Shown one piece after another: positions 17,151 to 26,245 of a stretch of 64,000 nt of DNA. This DNA is from Deferribacteres bacterium (GTDB lineage Bacteria; Zhuqueibacterota; Zhuqueibacteria; Zhuqueibacterales; Geothermadaptataceae), in assembly GCA_020633655.1 (NCBI GenBank), contig JACKDF010000005.1, positions 388,066 to 452,065 of the forward strand, given 5' to 3'. The position numbers and the translations under genes were made by a program. The notes beneath the pieces are model-generated. The model searched no databases. It saw nothing but the letters and a program-made list of their open reading frames with translations, and had not been told where the DNA came from. Numbering within the stretch: position 1 is the first letter of the stretch; each line of letters begins with the position of its first letter.

Positions 17151-20100
17151 ATGCAATCCTTCATCCATCTGCACATCCACTCGAATTACTCCTTCTGCCG
17201 CGGCGGCAATACGCAGGAGGAAATTTGTACCCGCTTAAAGGATCATGGCCACAGTATTTTTGCGTTCACCGAAATCGATGGCTTGCACGGCATGGTGTGG
17301 GCGCAACAGGCGGCCCGGAAAGCCGGTTTACGCTGCATCGTCGGGGCGGAGTTGCGCACCAAAAACAATGGCCGGGTCGTGCTATTGGTGAAAGATGTGC
17401 AGGGCTATCGTAATTTATCGCAACTCATCTCGCAGAAGCGTGCCATTGATCTGGAAGGCACTACAGCAAATTCAAATTCTTCTCCGGCAGCGTCTGGCCT
17501 GGAAAACTTTGATTCTAGTCCGAAGGCGTCCCGCCACGAAAACTTCAATCCTAGTCCGAAGGCGTCCCGCCGAGGACAACACATCGAGCGCTCAGCGGGA
17601 CGCTTTCGCTCTAGTATTCAGGATGAGGAGCAGGCAACAGGATTGGCCAAAGCAACTCCCGAGAACGATTACCGCCACTTCATGCTTCACACCGTACAGC
17701 AATTTCGCAGCGGACTGGTCATTCTCAGCGACAGCCACGTACTCCTGCAAAACCTGCGACAGCACAGTCGCGATGATCTCTACGTTCTGTGCATTCCCGG
17801 CCCACAGCGCCATGCGATGCTGCGGCTGGCCCGGCAAATGGCATTGCCGCCCGTGGCCAGCAATGACGTGTATTTTGTCGATGCTGAAGATTACCACACC
17901 CACAAAATCCTGCGCGCCATCGATTGCAACACGGCGCTGTCGCGCATTCCGCACAACGAACTGGCGCGCCGTGATGCCTGGCTGAAGTCGCCCCAACAAA
18001 TGGCCGATGCTTTTCCCGATTGCCCGCAGGCACTGGCCAACACCGTGCGCATCGCGGAAAGCTGCCAGTTTCAACCGGAAAACCCCGGCGCCATTTTTCC
18101 CCGCGTTGCACTTCCCGAGGGCAAAAGCGATATCCAACATCTGCGGGAATTGTGCGAGAAAAAGATTCCCTGGCGCTACAAACAAAAAACGCCGGAAATT
18201 ACCAAACGCCTGGAAAAAGAACTGGCCATCATCGGCGAAAAAGGCTTTGCTGCCTATTTTCTCGTCAGCCGCGATATCGTGCAGCACGCAACGCGCACCT
18301 GCGGCCGCGGTTCGGCGGCGGCCAGTCTGGTGTCTTACCTGCTCGGCATCACCCACGTCGATCCTATCGGCTACAACCTGTATTTCGAGCGCTTTCTGCA
18401 CCGCGAACGCATGGATCCACCGGATATCGATATCGACTTCGCCTGGGACGAGCGCGACGATGTGCTCGATTATATTTTCGATCACTACGGCGAAAGCCAC
18501 ACCGCGATGATCGCCAATCATGTCTGTTTTAAGGGGCGGGCGGCGTTGCGGGAAATCGCCAAATGCTACGGCCTGCCGGATGCAGAAATTGGTCGCATCA
18601 GCAAGAAACTGAGCGGTTACTCCGTTCACAATATCAGTAAAACAATCGAAACGCACCCGGTTTTTCGCGGTCTCCAACTGGACGAGCCGTGGCCGGAGAT
18701 TATTCAACTGGCGGAGCGCATCAACGGATTTCCGCGCAATATTTCCGTACACTGTGGCGGTGTGGTCATCACACCGCAACCGATCGCTGACTACATTCCG
18801 GTGGAGAAAGCCCCCAAGGGCGTGCAAATCGTGCAGGTGGAAAAAGACCAGGCAGAGGAGCTCGGTTTGGTCAAGCTGGATATTCTCGGTAACCGCAGTC
18901 TCGCCGTTATCCGCGATGCGGTGGCTGCGGTGAAGCGCAATACCGGCAGAGACATCGATTTCAACGAGGTGAAGCCGGAACTCGATCCAGCGACTCAGGA
19001 ACTCATTAAAACCGGCGACACAATCGGTGTGTTTTACGTGGAATCGCCGGCGATGCGGCAGTTGCAGCGCAAAGCCAAAACCGGCGATTTTGAGCATCTG
19101 GTGATTCACAGCTCGCTCATTCGCCCCGCGGCCAATGCCTTTAACCGCGAATACCTGCGGCGGCTGCACGGCGGAGACTGGCAACCGCTGCATCCTTCTG
19201 TGGAAGAAATTTTAAAGGAAACCTACGGCATCATGTGCTACCAGGAGGATGTGTCGCGGGTGGCGATTGCGCTGGCCGGTTTTACCGAATCGCAGGGGGA
19301 TGGGCTGCGCAAGGTTTTCAACAAAAAGAACAACGCCGAGCGGGTGGCGCAATACCAGCACGATTTTTATACCGGTGCTCTGGACAACGGTGTTGCACCG
19401 GAAACAATCACCAAAATCTGGAACATGATTCTGAGTTTTTCCGGTTACAGCTTTTGCAAACCGCACAGCGCCAGTTACGCCATGGTATCGTTTAAGTCGG
19501 CCTGGCTGCGGGCGCACTATCCGGCGGAATTTATCGCAGCCGTGCTGACCAACCAGGGCGGCTATTACAGCGCTTTCGCCTACATTTCCGAAGCCAAACG
19601 CATGGGCATCGAAATTCAACCGCTGGATATCAACCACAGTGCGAAAGAATACACCGGGGTGGGGAAGAAGCTGCGTATCGGCTTTATGCAGGTGAAAGGG
19701 CTCAATGAAAACGCACTCTCGGCTTTACTGCAGGAGCGGCAGGAAAACGGCCTGTATGGTAGTTTTGATGATTTCATGCAGCGCACGCAAACCCTGCCGG
19801 CGATGGCGGAAATTCTGGTGAAAGCCGGTGCCTTTGACAAGCTGGAAACCATGGAACGGCGGCCGCAACTGTTGTGGCGCATTGCCCGGGAAAAAGCGGC
19901 TCTCGCCAGACCAAAACCGCAGGCCATGCAGGCTTCCCTCTTTGATGAAATCGCAGATACTGGTCCTTCTTTGCACGAAAGTCGCAACAAACCACAGCCG
20001 CCGTCTTTGTTGTCCTTTGATCTGAAAACCATTCTCTCGCAGGAAATAGAAACGCTGGGTTTTCTCGTGAGCCGCCACCCATTGACTTTTTACAAACACC

Positions 20101-20399
20101 GCGCGGAAGCCCGCAAAGTGGTGCCGGCGAAAGATTTGGCTTTGTACGTTGGCAAACGCGTGCGCACTCTCGGCTGGTTTGTCACCGGCAAACTGGCGCG
20201 CACCAAAAAGGAAGAACCGATGGAGTTTATCAGTTTTGAGGACACCACCGCCATTTACGAAACCACGTTTTTCCCGCAGGCCTACGAAAAATACTGCCAC
20301 CTGCTCAGCCACAGCCAGCCGTACATTTTAACCGGAAAAGTCGAAGAAGATTTCGGTGCCGTCGCGCTGACGGTGGAGGGGGTGGAGAAGATGGAGTGA
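17151..20399 (+). CDS. dnaE2: Error-prone DNA polymerase III alpha subunit (DnaE2/ImuC)
   Basis: The 1,082-residue protein has an N-terminal PHP domain (HLHIHSNYSFCRGG), the polymerase palm with the catalytic pair in PDIDIDF (Asp425 and Asp427) and the third Asp577 in VKLDILG. A helix-hairpin-helix stretch and a QASLF clamp-binding site at about 927-931 follow, then an OB-fold C-terminus. Length fits DnaE2 rather than replicative DnaE (about 1,160). It is the partner of ImuB for translesion synthesis. The PHP domain is interrupted by a 45-residue low-complexity insertion (residues 110-155) made of palindromic repeats. The region is GC-richer than its surroundings. Confidence 0.92.
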   Translation: MQSFIHLHIHSNYSFCRGGNTQEEICTRLKDHGHSIFAFTEIDGLHGMVWAQQAARKAGLRCIVGAELRTKNNGRVVLLVKDVQGYRNLSQLISQKRAIDLEGTTANSNSSPAASGLENFDSSPKASRHENFNPSPKASRRGQHIERSAGRFRSSIQDEEQATGLAKATPENDYRHFMLHTVQQFRSGLVILSDSHVLLQNLRQHSRDDLYVLCIPGPQRHAMLRLARQMALPPVASNDVYFVDAEDYHTHKILRAIDCNTALSRIPHNELARRDAWLKSPQQMADAFPDCPQALANTVRIAESCQFQPENPGAIFPRVALPEGKSDIQHLRELCEKKIPWRYKQKTPEITKRLEKELAIIGEKGFAAYFLVSRDIVQHATRTCGRGSAAASLVSYLLGITHVDPIGYNLYFERFLHRERMDPPDIDIDFAWDERDDVLDYIFDHYGESHTAMIANHVCFKGRAALREIAKCYGLPDAEIGRISKKLSGYSVHNISKTIETHPVFRGLQLDEPWPEIIQLAERINGFPRNISVHCGGVVITPQPIADYIPVEKAPKGVQIVQVEKDQAEELGLVKLDILGNRSLAVIRDAVAAVKRNTGRDIDFNEVKPELDPATQELIKTGDTIGVFYVESPAMRQLQRKAKTGDFEHLVIHSSLIRPAANAFNREYLRRLHGGDWQPLHPSVEEILKETYGIMCYQEDVSRVAIALAGFTESQGDGLRKVFNKKNNAERVAQYQHDFYTGALDNGVAPETITKIWNMILSFSGYSFCKPHSASYAMVSFKSAWLRAHYPAEFIAAVLTNQGGYYSAFAYISEAKRMGIEIQPLDINHSAKEYTGVGKKLRIGFMQVKGLNENALSALLQERQENGLYGSFDDFMQRTQTLPAMAEILVKAGAFDKLETMERRPQLLWRIAREKAALARPKPQAMQASLFDEIADTGPSLHESRNKPQPPSLLSFDLKTILSQEIETLGFLVSRHPLTFYKHRAEARKVVPAKDLALYVGKRVRTLGWFVTGKLARTKKEEPMEFISFEDTTAIYETTFFPQAYEKYCHLLSHSQPYILTGKVEEDFGAVALTVEGVEKME
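17479..17614 (+). repeat. Palindromic repeat units inserted in frame in dnaE2
   Basis: There are three units: a diverged 36-bp unit (17,479-17,514), a 36-bp unit beginning CTAGTCCGAAGG (17,515-17,550), and a full 64-bp element (17,551-17,614), which ends GCTCTAG. The first two repeat at the protein level as SSPAASGLENFD and SSPKASRHENFN. The whole block is a multiple of three and keeps the frame. Confidence 0.75.
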
Positions 20400-20937
20400 A
20401 AGTGTAATGGAAATAGATTTTGCAAAACAGGGGGCTGAGTCAAAACATGAATTTAGTACATAAATATACAATGTAATGTATATGCATGTTTTAACGTTTA
20501 AAAACAGGCGGAGCGAAGCAATCGCCAGTCAATTCCCCTTCTGGAAGGGGTGGGCCCGCAAGGGCTCGGGGTAGGTTAGGTTCGAGCGTAATAAGTGATG
20601 CAAAGGAGCGAATTCTACGCCGAACCCACCCCCTTCGACGAGCTCAGGACACCGCCTGATCACGAAAAAATGCTTCGCTTTTTTCACTGATCTGTCCCTC
20701 CCAGGAGTGGATTTTTAAAACAGGTTTTCGTACATACAAAGAACTGAGTAAATATTCAAGCAATTCATGTTTTGACACAGCCCCAACTTTTATTGCCCGA
20801 ATTCACCGAAACGGAAGGTAACAGGATAGTCGAAGGCCGACAAGAAAAAACGTTCTGTGCAGGCGCGTATGCTGGTGTTGTGTAAGAGGGGGAGAAAAAC
20901 GTGCTCTTACCAGATTAGGCGTTAATTATTGATTAAT
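20400..20937. other. Non-coding region containing a transposon-like element
   Basis: These 538 bp hold the element annotated at 20,431-20,784. The sequence outside it (20,785-20,937) shows nothing recognisable and no coding frame. Confidence 0.6.
20431..20784. mobile_element. MITE-like element with 23-bp terminal inverted repeats
   Basis: The termini are GGGGCTGAGTCAAAACATG (20,431 onward) and its complement ending at 20,784, matching at 22 of 23 positions. The 354-bp interior holds no transposase. It contains a 7-bp stem (20,535-20,550), a copy of the dispersed CTTCGACGAGCTCAGG motif (20,632-20,648) and short palindromes. It has the form of a miniature inverted-repeat element mobilised in trans. 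Confidence 0.7.
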
Positions 20938-23163
20938 TTATTTCAATAAAATTAATTTTTTCATACCAACAAAGTTATCAGCTGTGAGTCGGTAATAATA
21001 CACACCACTGGCCATATTGCTGGCATCCCATTCATATTTGTGATTTCCTGGTGTCTGTATCTCTGAAACTAAAGTCGCCACTTTCTGTCCAGTGATGCTG
21101 TAAATGGAAAGCGTTATATCACTGGCAACTGGCAATTGATAGCTAATCACTGTTTTGGGATTAAAAGGATTGGGATAATTTTGGTGAAGCATATATTTTG
21201 AGGGGATTGCTTTTGTATTTCCTTCTGCAACTTCCGTTTCTAAATTTATCCCAATAGAAAAAGTGTCACTCCAAAAAGAATATCCATCACTACTTATTGA
21301 AATATTGAATTGTATCTCTCGTTCTTCACTACAGGTCTTTTGAATTTTAATCGTATAATAACTATCGCATGTTACAATATTTCCTGGATTAAGGTCTGCG
21401 AAAGTGGATTTAGATTTTACCGCGTTTACTAAGACACAGCTATCCAATGACGATATTTCTGCTGATATATTTTTTGCAATAGCCTCAAGCCCGTCGTTTT
21501 TTAATCTCAAGTTCAATCTTATTATATCTCCTGGATTGGGAATAGTGTCATTTGAAATAATATCATAGCTATCAAAACTAACAGGACCAATGGTTGTAAA
21601 GTAGTTTATTTTTTCCTGGATGTACTGGTAGTTCGAATCTACATCTAAGGTGCTAACACTTACTGAAAAATCATCTTCCCGGTTTATTGGTAGAAAGACG
21701 CCGCCAAAAATCATGTCTCCAGCGAGACTGTCACCATGCAGACCATCGTCATAAAGCGCAATAGAGTCCTGATAAGTTGCGTCGGTATTTTCAATTTTCG
21801 AAAAGGCCATTATGGAGTGATTTGCTGGATTATGAATATGTGCAGATATTTTAACAGAATCCTGGTTTGGTGTCACATAGTAAGTATTGAGCATTACCTT
21901 GTCAGCGTGAATTTTGTCATGAGGATATTGGTAGTAATTCAGGATGGTTTTAAACATTTCTTCTAAAATAAAAGTAGGTCGATCATAATTATTTCCGCAA
22001 TTAATCAAAAGTGTCATACTAATATCCTTCTTTTGAAAATACGCGAATTGCGAACGTGAACCACTAGTACTTCCACCATGACACCAGAGTGTTTCCCCTA
22101 GACAAATCCATTTTATAGTCCCCATTCCATAGCCTATAAAATTTCGATCAAGAATATTAATGGGTACTAGCGTACGCATTGAATTTAGCGCATTGTCAGA
22201 TAAGATTTTCCCGCTATACAAAGCACCGATCCAACGGGCCATATCTTCTGCTGTTGATACGATTGCGCCAGCAGTCCAAGCAGAGCTTCGTGCTGCCGTG
22301 CTTGACCAAACAGATTGATCAATATACTCGCCATTCGTGTACACATACCATCCATGTGCCAATTTTCCTGCCAAGCTCTCCTCGATTCCCATGTACGTGT
22401 GTGTTAGATTTAAAGGGTTTAAAAGCCTTTGTCGCAATGGCGCAGCAAAAGTCGCTTCTCCAGTTGCCTGCCGGATAATTAATCCTGCTAAAATATAACC
22501 CGTGTTCGAATAACTCCAGGATGTGCCGGGGGGAAAATTAGGCGACAAAACATAATTTAATGTATATTGAGGTGACCAATATCGACTGGTGTCCGCAATA
22601 ATTGATTTCATACATCTTGGATTCTCATTTAAAAAATCATTTAATCCAGCCGTATGATTAAGCAATTGACGGATGGTAATCGTGCTATCAACATTATTAT
22701 AATTTGGCAGCCATTTGTGTAGTTCATCATCAAGTGATAAAACACCATCTTCCTCTAACTGCAAAATAATAGTTGAAACGAATGTCTTTGTGTTGCTATC
22801 GATCCAAAATAATGTCTCCGGCTTAATACTATCTCCTATTGCCGGGTCGGACACCCCGTATACACCCTTCCAGGTACCCTTCTCCGGCATAATTATACAG
22901 GCTGAGGCACCGATCAAATAATATTTGGCCATCAAAGAATCAAGGGCATATTGGAATCGCTCTGCCAACACAGGATCAAAATCGCTAGAGTAACTGCTTT
23001 TGCCCCAATCATTTTCATGTTTCACATAATCCGGAGAGTTAATTGCGTTTTGTGTCTTTTTCAGTTTAAATGAATCATTTCGAAATTCAAATTGGCCAAA
23101 TACTGGTGAGAGAAATAGACCAAACAGTGAAGGAAATAAGAATAATTTAAATAAACGATTCAT
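20938..23163 (-). CDS. Secreted serine hydrolase (beta-lactamase/class C fold) with type IX sorting domain
   Basis: The 741-residue protein has a signal peptide (about residues 1-23) and a serine beta-lactamase-like domain: S123-x-x-K126 (SNTK), Y218-S-N220 (YSN) and H362-G-G (CHGGSTSG). These are the class C/esterase EstB-type motifs. A beta-sandwich region follows (about 380-640), and residues about 655-741 form the sorting domain with QNYPNPFNP and a KLILLK end. The enzyme would act at the cell surface or outside, as peptidase, esterase or D-aminopeptidase. Confidence 0.88.
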   Translation of the reverse strand: MNRLFKLFLFPSLFGLFLSPVFGQFEFRNDSFKLKKTQNAINSPDYVKHENDWGKSSYSSDFDPVLAERFQYALDSLMAKYYLIGASACIIMPEKGTWKGVYGVSDPAIGDSIKPETLFWIDSNTKTFVSTIILQLEEDGVLSLDDELHKWLPNYNNVDSTITIRQLLNHTAGLNDFLNENPRCMKSIIADTSRYWSPQYTLNYVLSPNFPPGTSWSYSNTGYILAGLIIRQATGEATFAAPLRQRLLNPLNLTHTYMGIEESLAGKLAHGWYVYTNGEYIDQSVWSSTAARSSAWTAGAIVSTAEDMARWIGALYSGKILSDNALNSMRTLVPINILDRNFIGYGMGTIKWICLGETLWCHGGSTSGSRSQFAYFQKKDISMTLLINCGNNYDRPTFILEEMFKTILNYYQYPHDKIHADKVMLNTYYVTPNQDSVKISAHIHNPANHSIMAFSKIENTDATYQDSIALYDDGLHGDSLAGDMIFGGVFLPINREDDFSVSVSTLDVDSNYQYIQEKINYFTTIGPVSFDSYDIISNDTIPNPGDIIRLNLRLKNDGLEAIAKNISAEISSLDSCVLVNAVKSKSTFADLNPGNIVTCDSYYTIKIQKTCSEEREIQFNISISSDGYSFWSDTFSIGINLETEVAEGNTKAIPSKYMLHQNYPNPFNPKTVISYQLPVASDITLSIYSITGQKVATLVSEIQTPGNHKYEWDASNMASGVYYYRLTADNFVGMKKLILLK

Positions 23164-23356
23164 TAATTTATCCTCCCAAAATTTGTTTAAAACTTTGCTA
23201 TGAAGCGATAACTTTAAGTCGTTCTTTAAATCGTATACCGAAAAAGAAGATGATGCTTTTTTCTAGAATCACAGTATGATCTGTTCGAAATTTACTGCAA
23301 TCCTGCAGGTCAGGTACAGCAATGTTTATCTGGTTTTAGTTTTAGTTATATTGATG

Positions 23357-24646
23357 TTATCGCAATAGGAGCATCTTTTTCGTCGAAATAAAATCTCCTG
23401 CTTGAATTTGGTAGAAATATATTCCTCCAGAAAAATTATTCGCTTCAAATAGAACAACATGTTCACCAGTGGGTTGTTTTTCATTAACTAGTGTTAAAAT
23501 TTTTTCACCAAGAATATTGTGGATCGATAGTTCAACATGGCTTTCCTTTGATAACACATAACTAATCGTTGTTGTCGGATTAAAAGGATTGGGGAAATTT
23601 TGATTTAGCTTGTAGGAAGTGGGAACTTGATTATTATCAGATTCATCTACTGCAGAGGGTTGATAAAAGGGAAATGCCCCGAGATCAGCAATAGTCCCGT
23701 CGTCATCTAATGGGCTACTCGGATCACCGGCATCGATACAGGGCGAACCAGATTGTAGCCGAAAATCACCCTTGTCCGGGTCAACAAACAATGGATCAAC
23801 TGAAATATCACCTACTTTAATTACAAGACGGTTGTAATTGTCAGGCGTATTGTTCCAAACATTATTGTAGTAAAAGTACCCATAGCTCGTCGAAGTAACA
23901 ATGACTCCATACTCAAGATTATTAGCAATTATATTATTCCGCCAAATCGGGCGTCCACCACTAAAAACACCCACACCTCCACCATGTGGGGCATCATTGT
24001 CGACAATTGTATTGTTCGTTATAATTGGTTCGCATTTGCCCCAAATACTGATACCACCGCCAGGAGCGTACCATCCAGGTGCGCCCTCACCGACTTTATT
24101 TCGCCAGATTACATTGTATCTGATAATTGGATTAGAGCCATCTGACGTAATCTCAATTCCACCACCCTCACCATTATGTGTTGTTGTTTCCGAAGCAGTA
24201 TTGTCTTTAATGATATTGTGTTCAATAATCGGTGATGATCCCATGGAACAAATAATTCCACCGCCTAATCTGGTACCGGCGTCATTATAATAACCTGAAC
24301 CATGGGTAATTGTAAAGCCGCTGAGAACAGCCGTACTATCTTCTCCATTTCTAAACGTAACAACACTCTGCTGTATATCATTAAGTGGCCAACTTCCATC
24401 TATGATAGTTGAATTCGCTCCTGCACTGCTTATGACGCAGATATTCTTCCCATTGTAATTGATATTTTCAAAGTAGGTTCCTGGCAGAACTAAAACCGTA
24501 TCTCCAGGTATAGAGCTATCGATTGCTGCCTGAATCGACTCGAAATTGCCTGTACCATTGATATCAACCACGATTACATTTGCAATGGCAAGCTGTAGAG
24601 GGAGTGTACAAAGAAAAAAACACGTTACTTTGAGTAATGTTTTCAT
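23357..24646 (-). CDS. Secreted right-handed beta-helix protein with type IX sorting domain
   Basis: The 429-residue protein has a signal peptide ending near residue 22. A parallel beta-helix follows (repeats such as GGGIICSMGSSPIIEHNIIKD and GGGISIWGKCEPIITNNTIVD), then the SPCIDAGDPSSP signature of choice-of-anchor Q (DUF1565-like) proteins. The C-terminus carries NQNFPNPFNP and a KKMLLLR end for type IX export. Such proteins are often polysaccharide-binding or lyase-like, but no catalytic residues are evident. It is next to the serine hydrolase, with a 190-bp gap. Confidence 0.82.
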   Translation of the reverse strand: MKTLLKVTCFFLCTLPLQLAIANVIVVDINGTGNFESIQAAIDSSIPGDTVLVLPGTYFENINYNGKNICVISSAGANSTIIDGSWPLNDIQQSVVTFRNGEDSTAVLSGFTITHGSGYYNDAGTRLGGGIICSMGSSPIIEHNIIKDNTASETTTHNGEGGGIEITSDGSNPIIRYNVIWRNKVGEGAPGWYAPGGGISIWGKCEPIITNNTIVDNDAPHGGGVGVFSGGRPIWRNNIIANNLEYGVIVTSTSYGYFYYNNVWNNTPDNYNRLVIKVGDISVDPLFVDPDKGDFRLQSGSPCIDAGDPSSPLDDDGTIADLGAFPFYQPSAVDESDNNQVPTSYKLNQNFPNPFNPTTTISYVLSKESHVELSIHNILGEKILTLVNEKQPTGEHVVLFEANNFSGGIYFYQIQAGDFISTKKMLLLR

Positions 24647-25353
24647 GACGTTTCTCCTTCTTTAAATTGGGTATCTAGTTCTTCAACATTTACAGCTAAG
24701 ACGAATATTCGTGTTGTTGATGCTCGATGCACTCTAAATACTGCAGCTTTTGTACTTGATCTGCTTGCAAAATGTATCATTTCAGGAATGTGAAAATTCT
24801 TGTTGCAAATAGAATTAAAATGCAAAGCTTATTATGAGCGATATAATACAAGGGAAAATGATACAAGAATCTAATTATGATGAAAAATTTGTTCTTCAAG
24901 AATTGCAAAAGAATTGCATGAGTGGAGAGTTTTATGAGAAGGAAGAATCCGGTTTCACACTACTTAAAGTATTTTCAGATTCGGATTAAAAGGAAATAAT
25001 GAGATTTTCGTATCAGATAGAGAAAAGTATCATACAAATCAAGAGTTGTCAGCTCTTCTCATGCTTCTTACTATTTAATTGAAACAATACCCATGTCTGA
25101 CATGAAATACGCAGTCTTTACAATAATAATTATTATCATAAATGCAAGTAAAATAATTAGAATAGAAAATTAGTCTTGATTTTAAAAATGAAAGAATTTT
25201 GTGATTAATTTCAAGATCAATTACATATGCTAAAATTAAAATATTAAACATAAAAACATCATTGACTGGAATAGAATCCGAATTTTTTGCATTTCATAAA
25301 TTACATTGTAATCAAAAATAAAAAATACTGAATTTGTTCGGGAGAATAACGAT
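24647..25353. other. AT-rich intergenic region, no confident gene
   Basis: About 700 bp of AT-rich sequence contain no convincing gene. A 51-residue open frame (24,834-24,989, MSDIIQGKMIQESNYDEKF...) has no known family and may be a remnant. No long hairpin or strong promoter is seen. The redoxin gene begins at the end. Confidence 0.5.
24834..24989 (+). other. Possible 51-residue small ORF or gene remnant
   Basis: The frame starts with ATG and is followed by a mixed polar sequence rich in Glu and Lys, ending LLKVFSDSD. It lacks a good ribosome binding site and has no recognised homologue. Confidence 0.15.
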
Positions 25354-25962
25354 ATGAAATTCCGTGCATTGGTTTCCTTATTATTTATCTCAAGTATGAC
25401 AGTGTTGTTGTACGCAGGACCGGATGTAGGCATCGCCAAACCGGCTCCGGATTTTACTCTCAAAAATCTCGATGGCAAAGAAGTCCGGCTCTCCGATTTC
25501 AAGGGGAAGTTTGTGGTACTCGAATGGAGCAGTTTTGACTGTCCGTTTGTTGGTAAGCATTACCGAAGCGGCAACATGCAGGCATTGCAGAAAAAGTACA
25601 CGGAAAAAGGCGTGGTGTGGTTGGCAATCAATTCCTCAGGCAAGGGCAAGGCCGGCTCTTATCCCGTCGATGTTCTGAAAGAAAAATTTGCCCGTAACAA
25701 TTTCCATGCGCTGCATTATCTCCTCGATGAAGATGGAAAAGTTGGCAAACTCTACGGTGCCAAAGTCACACCGCATATGTTCGTCATCAATCCCGAAGGT
25801 AAATTGATTTATATGGGCGCCATCGACAGCATCCGTTCGGCAAACGTCGCTGATGTGAAGAAAGCAAAAAATTACGTCGCTGCTGCATTGGACGAAGCGA
25901 TGGCCGGAAAACCTGTTTCCGAGCCGGTTACACAACAATACGGTTGCGGGATTAAGTATTAG
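25354..25962 (+). CDS. Exported thioredoxin-fold peroxiredoxin-like protein
   Basis: The 202-residue protein starts with a signal peptide (residues 1-22) and then has the AhpC/TSA/TlpA-like fold: PDFTLKNLDGKEVRLSDFKG, FVVLEWSSFDCPFVGKHY (a single Cys in the SSFDCPF position) and VTPHMFVINPEGKLIYMGAID. The single cysteine in the peroxidatic position fits a one-Cys or TlpA-related thiol oxidoreductase in the periplasm. It reads alone, without neighbours of obvious function. Confidence 0.85.
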   Translation: MKFRALVSLLFISSMTVLLYAGPDVGIAKPAPDFTLKNLDGKEVRLSDFKGKFVVLEWSSFDCPFVGKHYRSGNMQALQKKYTEKGVVWLAINSSGKGKAGSYPVDVLKEKFARNNFHALHYLLDEDGKVGKLYGAKVTPHMFVINPEGKLIYMGAIDSIRSANVADVKKAKNYVAAALDEAMAGKPVSEPVTQQYGCGIKY

Positions 25963-26245
25963 ATTCGGTTGATATGTCGTGTGCTGAATTAACCTGCTTT
26001 TCTTCAAAAATACGAAGAGCAGGCTGCCAATTTCCCCGGCCAATTACAAATAACAGGCAACGTGTGATTTAAGCAGCTCAAATCCAATCCCGGGATTGGA
26101 TTAATGGATTCCTGAATTTGAAGAAGACAAGTTTAAACGGACGTTGAGCTTGCCTGTCATGAGGACGGTCGAAGTACTCGATTGAATTTAGTCCGGCTTC
26201 GGCAGGCTCAGTTTCCGTGTCTTTTTACATGATTTGTTCACTTCT

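Noticed and set aside
17592..19193. Long antisense frame (over 500 codons) inside dnaE2
   Set aside because: It is a by-product of the high GC at third codon positions of dnaE2; the sense frame has all catalytic motifs.
24643..24825. 60-codon frame on the minus strand upstream of the beta-helix gene
   Set aside because: It overlaps the start of that gene by a few bases, has mixed composition and no ribosome binding site or homologue.
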